Assembly: GCA_030770425.1 (NCBI GenBank)
Contig: JASJFT010000251.1
Coordinates: 1 to 62,439, forward strand
Length of the DNA: 62,439 nt
Direction: 5' to 3'
Source: Darksidea phi
Lineage: Eukaryota; Ascomycota; Dothideomycetes; Pleosporales; Lentitheciaceae
Part shown: in pieces, positions 50,401 through 59,479 of the stretch
Layout of the letters: every line of letters starts with the position of its first letter
How positions within the stretch are numbered: position 1 is the first letter of the stretch
Notes under the pieces: model-generated
The model's input: only the letters and a program-made list of their open reading frames with translations
Told to the model about the DNA's origin: nothing
Database searches by the model: none
Program-made: the position numbers and the translations under genes

Positions 50401-53400
50401 AGTTATATAATCTATTTACTTATTTAGCTACTATAAAAGAAAAAATCTATATCTTTAAGTCTAAAGAGTAAGCTATATTTAAGAAAAGTAAGATATTATT
50501 ATATTTAAATATTATTATAAAATATTACTTACTTTATTATAGAATTTATATAGAAATTAATATAAATAATAATATTCTAGTATATATCTTTATATAACTT
50601 TAAGATAATAAAATCTAATAATCTATAATCTACTTTATAAAGATAATAAAGTTTATAAAAATAAATTATAAAATTAATAATAAAAAGATACTCGTAATTA
50701 TAAGAGAATTAAATAAATAAAAAACTTAGCTTATAAGGTTATAACTAAATAAATCCTTCTAAGTTATTATTAATTACTAAATACTAAAGTATTTCTTAAC
50801 TAAGTATAAACTAACTCTATAATAGACTTACTAGACTAAGAAGCTTATAGACTATTACTATATTATTTATTATTACTCTAGAATTACTAATATTATCGCG
50901 GATATCCTCTTTTAAAAATAGAAAAAGTTAAAAATTTTAAAAAAAAAAGTTATTAGAACTTATATTTTTATCTTTTTTAAATAGACCTTTATTATAATAG
51001 CTATCTTAATAATTACTACTAATACCTAAAATTCTAAGTATAAAATTAAAGTTTATTTTTATTTACTTCTTAATTATATACTTTATAAAAATTATATATA
51101 TATTATACTTAAGCTAAAGTAAAAATTAGTATATTATAAATATAAGTACTTATTTTTAATCTTATCTAGACTTTCTTTTTAAAAAGAGAAGTTAGTAGTA
51201 CTTAAAGTAGGGTTTCTTAAGATCTATTTTATTTAGATAGTATATACTATATAGATTATTATTTACTTAGATATAAAGAAAACTATTAAACTTTTAAAAG
51301 ATTTATACTATTAGAATATAATAAATAAAAATATAAAATATTATATAAGAAATTATAAATAGTATTAATAAAGTTATAAGTTTTAAAATAAGATTTTAAA
51401 CCTTCTTAAATTACTTCTTATACCTAATAGTATATAGAAAGATATTTCTATAGACTTTAAAAACTTTTTAAAGAATTATAAAAATATAATAATATATTTA
51501 TAGTAATATATAAATTATTAAAATATACTTTTTTATTATTCTATTTTAAGACTACTACTATTAAAGATATAACTACTTTTTACTATATATATATATAATA
51601 AGTCTTTAATACTTTATATACTATAATCTTAAATAAAGACTTATAGTTTATATTAGACTTTATAAAAGAATTATATAGATTTATAAAAATTAATTAATTA
51701 TTATTTATAACTTACTATTTATAGACTAATAATAATATAAAAGTTTCTAATTAATAGCTAGACTAATAATTATATCTTTTTATAAACTTTTATTAAAATA
51801 ATTAGTTTAATCTTCTATTTAGTATAAACTAGATCTAAGTAATCCTTTTATATAATATAATAGAATTTTTTCTATTTAAGATTAAATTCGACTATAAGAC
51901 TTATTACTACTAGGATTAATAAAAATATATCTATTAATCTTCTAAATTACTAGATAATATAACTATATAAATAGTCTAAGAGTTTATAAAAATCTAAGTT
52001 AATATAGTCTAATAGATTCGTAATTATATCTAAGCTAATATTATAGTAGTTTAGAAAGTCTAAAGCTAATAAGCTAATAAAAAATACTATTCTTTAAATT
52101 TTAATATAGAAGATTAAGTCTATATTATATCTAAGAGATTTACTATCTTAAGATTAAGTTTAAAATTAGACTAGTAAATATACGAATCTTATCTTATTAT
52201 TAATTAAAGGTATAGCTTTTATATAGTCTAGTTATTCTTTTATATAAAGATATATAATATTTTTTATATAAATAAATTATATAAGACTATATAAGATTTA
52301 TTATTTAATTAAGTACTCTTTAAAAAATTAGTTATAGAAATAAATAAATATTATAAGTAGCTAGTAGTCTATATTCTTAATAGCCGAATTATTTATAATA
52401 AGTTCTACTATTAAATAAAATAAATAGACTATAATCCGAACCTAATCTATTACTTAGTAAGTAATTTTATAAATATAGTTTAAAAAGTAAAAGAATTCTA
52501 TAATAAGTATTCTAATAAGTTAGATCTATCTAAATAACTAATCTAATAATTAGAAGTTATATTATAAGATAAGTTCTTTAGCTCCTAGTTAGAAGATAAG
52601 GTATTAGTTAAAATAAAAACTTAGAAAAATTATTAATACTAAGTATAGACCTTTATCCTTTATAGCCTATTAAAATAAATAGTATAATATTTAAAACTTA
52701 GAGTAATTACCTCTAAGTTTAAAATATCTTTCTTTTATAATCTATTAAAATAGGTAGTATATAATCTAGAGCTTATAATAATTACCTCTAAGTTTAAAAT
52801 ATCTCTTCTTTATAGTCTATTAAAATAAGTAGTATAATATCTAAAGTTTATAGTAATTATTCCTAAGCTTAAAGTATCCCTTTATAGTCTTACTTTACTA
52901 TAGATAGAAATATAAAAGAAGTAAATCTTATTCTTTAGTAAAGCTACGCGTATATAAATCTTATATAATATAAAAAACTAAATTACTAGTATCTTCTTAT
53001 AGATTTTATAATATCCTTTAAATATATTAAGCGTATTATATAGTATATATATTAAAAAAAAAATTAGATAATAATTTATATAGTAAAATAAGTAGATATA
53101 TATAAGACTATATAATATTAATATACTTTAAGAATAATTTAAAGGATACTAGCTAAATTATTTCTTTAAGTAGAAAGTAATAGATATAAATATCTATCTA
53201 TCTTCTTTACTTCCTTCTCTTCTCCCTCTAAAAAGTATTTTTTCTTAATTATTTATTTACTAAGGTCTATAAGAATAAGGCCTTATTCTAGAAAGAAGAT
53301 AATATTATAATCTATTTCTTAGGTAATCTAGTTATTATACTTATTTTCTCTTTTAGTTAGTAGATTAGGTAATCTTAAGGATTAGTCTAATAGTTAGTTA

Positions 53401-53570
53401 GTTTATTTAGTATACTAAGTCCTATTTAAGTATAAAAACCCCTCGTTCTTATATTCTTATAGTATTATCTTAGAATAGCTTTAATATACTAATTCTACTA
53501 TTAGTTAATTAGAAGACTATCTTAGCTATTATAACTTTTAGTTAATTATATTTAGTTCTAGGGTCTTATA
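47476..53570 (+). mobile_element. Gypsy family A copy A3, 5'-truncated, heavily decayed
   Basis: Homology to A1 begins inside gag (A1 about 4997) and then runs through pol to the 3' LTR. The 5' LTR and first 1.5 kb are missing. The RT centre reads YIDN near 50122-50145. The decayed tandem array lies at about 52660-52880. AATAA (53571-53575) would be the TSD copy at the 3' end; no partner can be tested. Like A2 it has lost CG, CT and CC sites as well as CA. Confidence 0.9.
53303..53570 (+). repeat. 3' LTR of A3
   Basis: 268 bp, starting TATTATAATCTATT and ending GGGTCTTATA. Strongly C-to-T changed. Confidence 0.92.
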
Positions 53571-54740
53571 AATAAGGTCTTTAGCTAGTATATTAATTAT
53601 ATAAACTTTAATTTAACTAAGCTTATCTTTAGTTCTATAATATTCTTTTAGCTCTATATAGTAAATACTTAGATCTTTATTATATTAAGTAAGAGCTATT
53701 AAGCTAGATTTAATTACTAGTAACCTATCCTTATTAATAGATAGTATAGAATTAATTAAATATTTAGACTTATTTAGCTCTTTAGAAGCTTTAGCTTTAG
53801 AATTAATATAGTTCTATATATTAACTACCTTAACTAACCTCTATATAGTATAGATTTATAGATTCTAATTATATAGATCTTAAAGAATAATAGTTAAACT
53901 AGCTTTAGATATAATAGATAATAAGATTATTATTTCGTTATATAAAGAATAATAAAATAGATTATATAATATAGACGAATTAGATTAGACTTATAATTAT
54001 AAGTAGATAGAAGTATAAAATAAATATATTAAGTCGGTTTAACTATTTAGCTAGAATATAAGTAGAGGGCCTTATATATAAGTTATACTAGATTAAATAA
54101 CTAGAGTATAGTTATAACTAATATATATTTATAGTAAATTATTATAAATTATTATATAAATAGAATAATTATATAATATATAGTACTCGGCTACTTATAT
54201 ACTTAGTATACTAATAGATTAAATATATTAGTTCTATCTAATAGCTTCTTTTTTATATATTATCCTAATTAATATAGATTAAATCTATTTATAGTATTAA
54301 ATACTTTTTCTTTATATAGTTATATATACTTTTTATTATATTAGCTAGATTCTTTAAAAGGATACTAGATTAGCTATTAACTATAATTATATTATATAAG
54401 ATATACGAGTTCTATATATACGATAATACTAAATAAGAAGAAGCTTATAGATATTAATAGAGAGAAGTTTAAATACTAACGTAGATCTAGGAAGTAGTCT
54501 TAGTAAATATATAGTCTACTTTCTACTAAGCGTACTATACTTATAAGTTAGTAGACTCTTTTTTATTAAGTAAGTAGTATAAATATAATATAGCTAGCGT
54601 TTCTATTAGCTTACTAGTTTAGATATTAGTTACTAATTCGTATTTATATTACCTTATCCTTCGTCTTTTTTAACCCCTAGGGTCTCTCTCTCTCGCTATT
54701 CTTATTTATACTTACTTTTCTTTTCCCTATTATTTAATAT
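53571..54740. other. Unassigned AT-rich sequence between A3 and the unmutated island
   Basis: No LTR, RNA gene or known domain was found. On the minus strand several long stretches stay free of frameshift if RIP stops are read through (for example near 54100-54300 and 53850-54000), so this may be an unidentified decayed mobile element. A T/C-rich stretch with CTCTCTCTCTCG is near 54685-54700. Confidence 0.35.
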
Positions 54741-55009
54741 CTAAAGGCCGACTAATACGCGGAGAGGAGGTACTAATAAGTATATATACGGAAATATAGA
54801 ACGAACGCGTCCGTATATTATATTCGATATAATAAGGCGGTATAGGGCTGAAATAAGGGAGAGGTAGTTATATACTTTAACGTAATAACCAATTATAAGC
54901 TTTTCTTTATAACTATAGGCCCGAAGTCGTAACAGGCGTTCCAAGTGTAGTTTCGACATAATAGTAAGCTAGAGAACCCCTTGGGGCCTTAGCGCACGTC
55001 TATCTTAAC

Positions 55010-55404
55010 TTTATTCGCTTCCTAGGCAGATTCACAGATCAAAGGAATTTAGAAATAGCGAAGTACTACCTCTACCGTTTAGTTTATTCTCTCGAATTGA
55101 CCATTAGTCTACGGGTACTATACTATACTAGATAGGAAGGTTACTCTAGTAGACTTAAGCATGCGCTCCTAGAGCTTATTTAGGAAACGTCGGTCCCTAT
55201 TAGATATTCTTGATCGATAAGAGTTCTGATCAAGGCTACGCCCCACTCTTCTACCGTCCAATCGATCATCCCGGGTACAAAAAGTATCCGCTTGGACTCT
55301 TTGTAGGTGGCGGTCATTAGGGCGTTGAATGCTATGGTACTGGCTAGCAAGCCAGTCACGATATCTATGGCGATGGTAAGGTATAGCTGTCCTGGGCTGT
55401 TACG
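55010..55404 (-). pseudogene. Integrase core fragment of a third Gypsy family, frameshifted
   Basis: Minus-strand reading starts SPGQLYLTIAIDIVTGL, FNALMTATYKESKRILFVPG and EEWGVALIRTLIDQEYL. This is the first half of a Ty3/Gypsy integrase core, with the first catalytic Asp in IAID. After a frameshift near 55200 it continues NRDRRFLNKL and then YPQTNGQFERINQTVEVVLR, holding the second Asp and the Glu; the usual His of YHPQT is missing. It differs from the integrases of A and B. Only this part is visible, and it begins just downstream of the His-Me ORF stop on the same strand. RIP damage here is partial. Confidence 0.85.
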
Positions 55405-55441
55405 CCTACTTCGCGTAAAAGTATATAGAGAGCTACCGAAA

Positions 55442-56410
55442 TTATATATTCGAACCCTTTTTCAGGGCAACGACATAGCTACCGGGGATAGCTCGATGGA
55501 AGTTGCCACCCTTCCCCTCAAACCTAGGTAGAATACAATCTTTTCCGCAAGAACCCGTGAACCTCGCGTGAGGACAAACTTCGTAGACTGCGCCGCATCC
55601 CTTACAATCGATATGACACCTCTTAAAACATATTTTCCTAGCCTCATTAACGCTCGCGGCCTCTACAAAACAATGGTCGGGATTAAAGCACCTTTCGTTA
55701 TGGCAGAGATGGCTGACGTGGTACTGCTCGCCGTTAACGGGCTTCTGAACGACAGAGAGAAGGTTATCTCCGCGCCCTGCTGCAACGACTGCAATATGAT
55801 GCATATACGGTTGTCCATAGAAGCCGCCGCTCCCGGAGTGGTGAGCGGTATTACGTAGATTAAGCTTAGGGTACCGATTAACGTCTGATAGTTTCATCCA
55901 ACAGTGGCCGCCGTGAAGTGCCTCCATATCCGGATCTCGCTTACTGATGAGGTACGTGAGCGCCGTGTCCGGAGGCATATCCCATAGCTTGTTCTGCCTA
56001 ATCAATGACTCATCCTCATCGCCCAACCGCCGCTGGAATTCTAAAAGCATGCTGTCGAGCTCATCTACCCGCCTCGCAACTGAGGATTCGGTGTCTGGAC
56101 GGGCGGCTAGGATGGGCGATGACGGGCGAAAAGGAGGGAGCTCTGGCCTCATCTCGGCTCGTTCGCTTCTGAGCTGTCGATTTTCGGCCAGAGCACTCTC
56201 CTTTTCGTTGTCGAGATCAAGGATTACGGGCCGCAATACTGACCAGACACGGTTAATGGTTCCTCGCTGTTCCATAGGAGCGGCGAGTAGGAGCTCACGA
56301 ATCTTAGGCTCAAGATCCTTGATCACCTTAGGCTTTGGAGGTCGCTCCGCAGGCGTAGGCGCAGGCGCCGGCAAACCTTCGCTCGAGGATAAGCGACCAT
56401 GCTTGGGCAT
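55442..56410 (-). CDS. His-Me finger (I-PpoI-like) zinc-binding nuclease-domain protein, 322 aa
   Basis: An intact ORF with normal CA/TG content in an otherwise RIP-erased region. Residues 1-110 are Pro-rich and charged. Short helical stretches lie at about 62-85 and 108-130. The C-terminal half carries SHLCHNERCFNPDH (233-246), the zinc-binding loop of homing endonucleases. By alignment to I-PpoI, His234 matches catalytic His98; Cys236, Cys241 and His246 match the first zinc site; Asn255 matches metal-binding Asn119; Cys261 matches Cys125. Further Cys/His at 265-281 (CHIDCKGCGAVYEVCPH) resemble the second zinc site. The domain cleaves DNA in I-PpoI; the role here is unknown. The ATG at 56410 has the favourable context CGCAATGCCC. 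No intron is needed. The stop lies next to a mutated stretch, so the C-terminus could be shortened. Confidence 0.85.
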   Translation of the reverse strand: MPKHGRLSSSEGLPAPAPTPAERPPKPKVIKDLEPKIRELLLAAPMEQRGTINRVWSVLRPVILDLDNEKESALAENRQLRSERAEMRPELPPFRPSSPILAARPDTESSVARRVDELDSMLLEFQRRLGDEDESLIRQNKLWDMPPDTALTYLISKRDPDMEALHGGHCWMKLSDVNRYPKLNLRNTAHHSGSGGFYGQPYMHHIAVVAAGRGDNLLSVVQKPVNGEQYHVSHLCHNERCFNPDHCFVEAASVNEARKICFKRCHIDCKGCGAVYEVCPHARFTGSCGKDCILPRFEGKGGNFHRAIPGSYVVALKKGSNI

Positions 56411-56567
56411 TGCGATGAGAGTGAGTTACGTGTTGAAGTTGTTTCGGTAGATGTACTTGAGTTGCCGGTCGACAGAGGTGGACAATTAGGCCCGAGCGAT
56501 AACAACGCGGCGCGTAAAGGTGGGTTCCTAGGGTCTATAAAAGGCTTGATAGTATTGTAGTATATGG
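56411..56567 (-). promoter_or_regulatory. Short unmutated upstream region of the His-Me gene
   Basis: This is the only upstream DNA between the ATG and the A4 LTR, 157 bp long. It keeps normal CA/TG content. I see no clear TATA box in the gene's direction; a TATAAAA at 56536-56542 reads on the opposite strand. The true promoter may extend into the LTR, whose first 50 bp or so are also unmutated. Confidence 0.4.
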
Positions 56568-56835
56568 TGTCACGGCCCGTTCCCTAGGCAACCCAGTTAT
56601 TTCACTTATTTCCTATTTTGGTTAGTAGATTAGGTAATCCCGAGGATTAGCCTAATAGTTAGTTAGCTTATTTAGCGCGCTAAGCCCTATTTGGGTATAA
56701 GAACCCCTCGTTCTTATACCCTTATAGTACTATTTTAGAATAGCTTTAATATACTAATTCTACTATTAGTTAATTAGAAGGCTATCTTAGTTATTATAAC
56801 TTTTAGTTAATTATACTTAGTTCTAGGGTCTTATA
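56568..56835 (+). repeat. 5' LTR of A4, unmutated at its outer end
   Basis: 268 bp. CA sites at GTCACGG, GGCAACC, CCCAG and TTCACTT in the first 46 bp are intact. Further in, every CA/TG site of the family is changed except TTTTGG and TTTGGG, where sister copies have CG. Confidence 0.93.
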
Positions 56836-58410
56836 TTATTCTAAGATTTTTAATTTTTAACTAAAAATAATAACTAAATATTAATCTTAAAATTTCTAAA
56901 GGTTTATAATACTTAGAATAAGTAGTATATAGTATTTCCTTAGATAAGTCTTAAAACTAACTACTTTAAGCCCTAATATTACTAAAGTATCTAGTATCTT
57001 TCTTAGAAAGAAGAGACCTATAAAAGTATTATATAAGATTAAGTTTATATCTTAAACTCTATAATTAACTTATCTTTATATAATTAACTAAATTATTAAA
57101 TTAGTATAATAATAAGATAATAAATATTAAGAACTAAGTAGACCCTTTAAGGTCTAGTTTATTTAATAAATAGTTCTTTTACTCTATCTCTTTATAAAAG
57201 AAAGATAAAGATAAAGTATAAGTTTTAAGTATAGTAAGAAATATATAAATTATAAATAAGACTTAAAGTAGAACTAAAAGCTAAAAGTCCTCTTTTAAGA
57301 AAAAAATATATTAGTAAAAGTTAACTAAGATTTATAAACTAACCCCCTTAGAGATATTTATTAATAAAGATATATATATTAATTTTTAGACTCTTAAAAC
57401 TATCTTCTCTTCTTAAGAGAAAAGTATAAATTAAGATAGTCTTAAGAAGAAGATTAATAAGTATATTAAGAGAATTAAATTACTTAAAGAAGAAAATAGA
57501 CTCTAAATTTTCTACTTAATAAATAAGAAAGAATAAGAAGAATTTTTAAACTATAATATAATTTAAAATATACTAATTACTTAAAAGGGACTTAATTTAA
57601 TTACTAATATTTTAATAGATAATAATCTTTATCTTATTATAGTTAAAAGATTAGTAACTACTATAGAAGTAGATATAATTATTAGAAATATCTTTATAAA
57701 CGCCGTAACTAATAAGTATAACTAGTTTAATAAGAAAAGAAATATTTATAAAAGATAAATTAAAAAGTTATAAAAAGAGTTCTAGTAAGTTTAAAGGGTT
57801 ATAAGTAGATAGTAGAGTTTAAAGAAAGATTTTAAATAATTCTCCTCTATAACTATCTATACTAAGACTAAACTTATAGTTTTTTTTTAGTATAATTCTA
57901 AATTTACTCTTAAGACTCTACTATTATAATATAATCTTAATAGTAGATAAGATATAAAGAAGATAAAATTCCTTTTTATAATAATATAACTAAATAGCTT
58001 AAATATTAGTCTCTAAAGGACTTCTTTTATCTATTATACTTCTCTTTAAATTCTTAAACTTTTAGAAAAGTTCTATTAGAATTTAATTTAGTATAGCTTT
58101 TTATAAAAGAAGTTAACTACTAAACTAATTATATTTTTAAATCTAATATAGTCTCTTTTATTAAATAGGAATTATTATAAGTATCTATTAGATTTAAATA
58201 TACTACTCTTTACTATAAAGAAAATAAAAAATACTTTTACTTTTTATTTTAGTATCTATTCTACGAGATTCTTATTAATCTTACTAGGGTTTAAAATTAT
58301 TATCTTAAATAATAAAATATAGATTCTTATTTAAGAAAAAAATATTATAAAGAACTATTAAAGTAAATTTTTATAAATCTCTAACTTCTAAAAGACTACG
58401 TTTTACTTTA
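56568..58410 (+). mobile_element. Gypsy family A copy A4, 5' part, interrupted by A5
   Basis: The 5' LTR (56568-56835) starts with intact TGTCACGGCCCG, the only family A terminus here that keeps both its TG and its CAC. The internal leader and gag start follow, heavily decayed and matching A1 3527-5115. They are cut at 58410 by A5, whose TSD copy ATCTT is at 58411-58415. The rest of A4 is presumably beyond the window. TATGG (56563-56567) would be A4's own TSD copy. Confidence 0.92.
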
Positions 58411-58415
58411 ATCTT

Positions 58416-58683
58416 TATTACGGCCCGTTCTCTAGGTAACCTAGTTATTTCACTTATTTCCTATTTCGGTTAGTAGATTAGGTAATCCCGAGGATTAGCC
58501 TAATAGTTAGTTAGCTTATTTAGCGCGCTAAGTCCTATTCGGGTATAAGAACCCCTTATTCTTATACCCTTATAGTACTATCTTAGGATAGCTTTAATAT
58601 ACCGATTCTACTATTAGTTAATTAGAAGGCTACCTTAGCTATTATAACTTCTAGTTAATTATACTTAGTCCTAGGGTCTTATA
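58416..58683 (+). repeat. 5' LTR of A5
   Basis: 268 bp, TATTACGGCCCG to GGGTCTTATA. It keeps the CAC in TTTCACTT near its start. Confidence 0.94.
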
Positions 58684-59479
58684 TTATCCTAAGATCTCTA
58701 ACTTTTAGCCGGAGACGGCGGCTAAATATTAACCCCCCTAAAATCCCTAGAGATCTACGGTACTTAGGGTAGATAGCGCGCGGCGCTCCCTTAGGTAAGT
58801 CTTAAAACCGACTACTTTAAGCCCTAATATTACTAGAGCGCCTAGTACCTCTCTTAGAGAGAAGGGACCTATAAAAGTATTATATAGGGTTAGACCTATA
58901 TCCTAAATCCTATAACTAACTTATCTTTATACGATTAACTAAATCGCTAAATTAGTATAATAATAAGATAGTAGACTTCCTAGACTAAGTAGGCCCTTTA
59001 AAGCCGCCTTCCCGTAAGACCTCCCTATAGAAGAAAGATAAAGAAAAGAAGAAGACCTTAAGCTAAGCCCTAAGTAGGGTAAGAAGTACGTAAGCTTAGA
59101 CTAGGTCTTAAAGCTAGACTAGAAGTAAGATACCCTCCCCTAAAGAGGAAGTATACTAGTAAAAGCTAATTAAGGCCTATAAACTAACCCCCTTAGAGGT
59201 ATTTATTAATAAAGATATATATATTAACCCCTAGACCCTTAAGGCTATCTTCCCCCCTTAAGAGAAGAGTATAAGTAAAGATAGCCTCGAAGAGAAGATC
59301 GATAAGTACGCTAAGAGGGTTAAATTACTTAAAGAAGAAAATAGACCCCGAATCTTCTACCTAACGAATATAGAAGAATAGGAAGAACTCCTAGACTATA
59401 ATATAGTCTAGGATATACTAGCTATCTAGAAGGGGTTCAACCTAATTACTAATACTCTAATAGATAATAGTCTCCGTCT

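Noticed and set aside
1..54800. Centromeric or mitochondrial DNA as the reason for high AT
   Set aside because: AT bias comes from CA/TG depletion with CG retained in nested nuclear retrotransposons. No mitochondrial genes or simple centromeric satellite were seen, although a pericentromeric location cannot be excluded.
54741..54959. 72-codon minus-strand ORF starting MSKLHLERLL
   Set aside because: It lies in partly RIP-mutated DNA downstream of the integrase relic, has composition typical of AT-rich noise and no motif. It is probably out-of-frame sequence of the relic.
55307..55531. 74-codon plus-strand ORF
   Set aside because: It is antisense to the integrase fragment and the end of the His-Me gene, which explain the region better.
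55462..55647. 61-codon minus-strand ORF overlapping the His-Me gene
   Set aside because: It is a different frame of the same strand within the recognised His-Me coding sequence.
55568..55858. 96-codon plus-strand ORF
   Set aside because: It is fully antisense to the His-Me gene and shows no domain; GC-rich coding DNA often leaves the opposite strand open.
55947..56450. 167-codon plus-strand ORF rich in Ser and Arg
   Set aside because: It is a mirror of the N-terminal half of the His-Me gene; its low-complexity Ser/Arg content is expected from an antisense reading of Pro/Glu-rich coding sequence.
56323..56505. 60-codon minus-strand ORF overlapping the start of the His-Me gene
   Set aside because: It is out of frame with the recognised protein, with low-complexity Ser/Thr/Arg sequence and no motif.
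56534..56544. TCTATAAAAGG as a TATA box for the nuclease gene
   Set aside because: It reads TATAAAA only on the plus strand, whereas the gene is on the minus strand.
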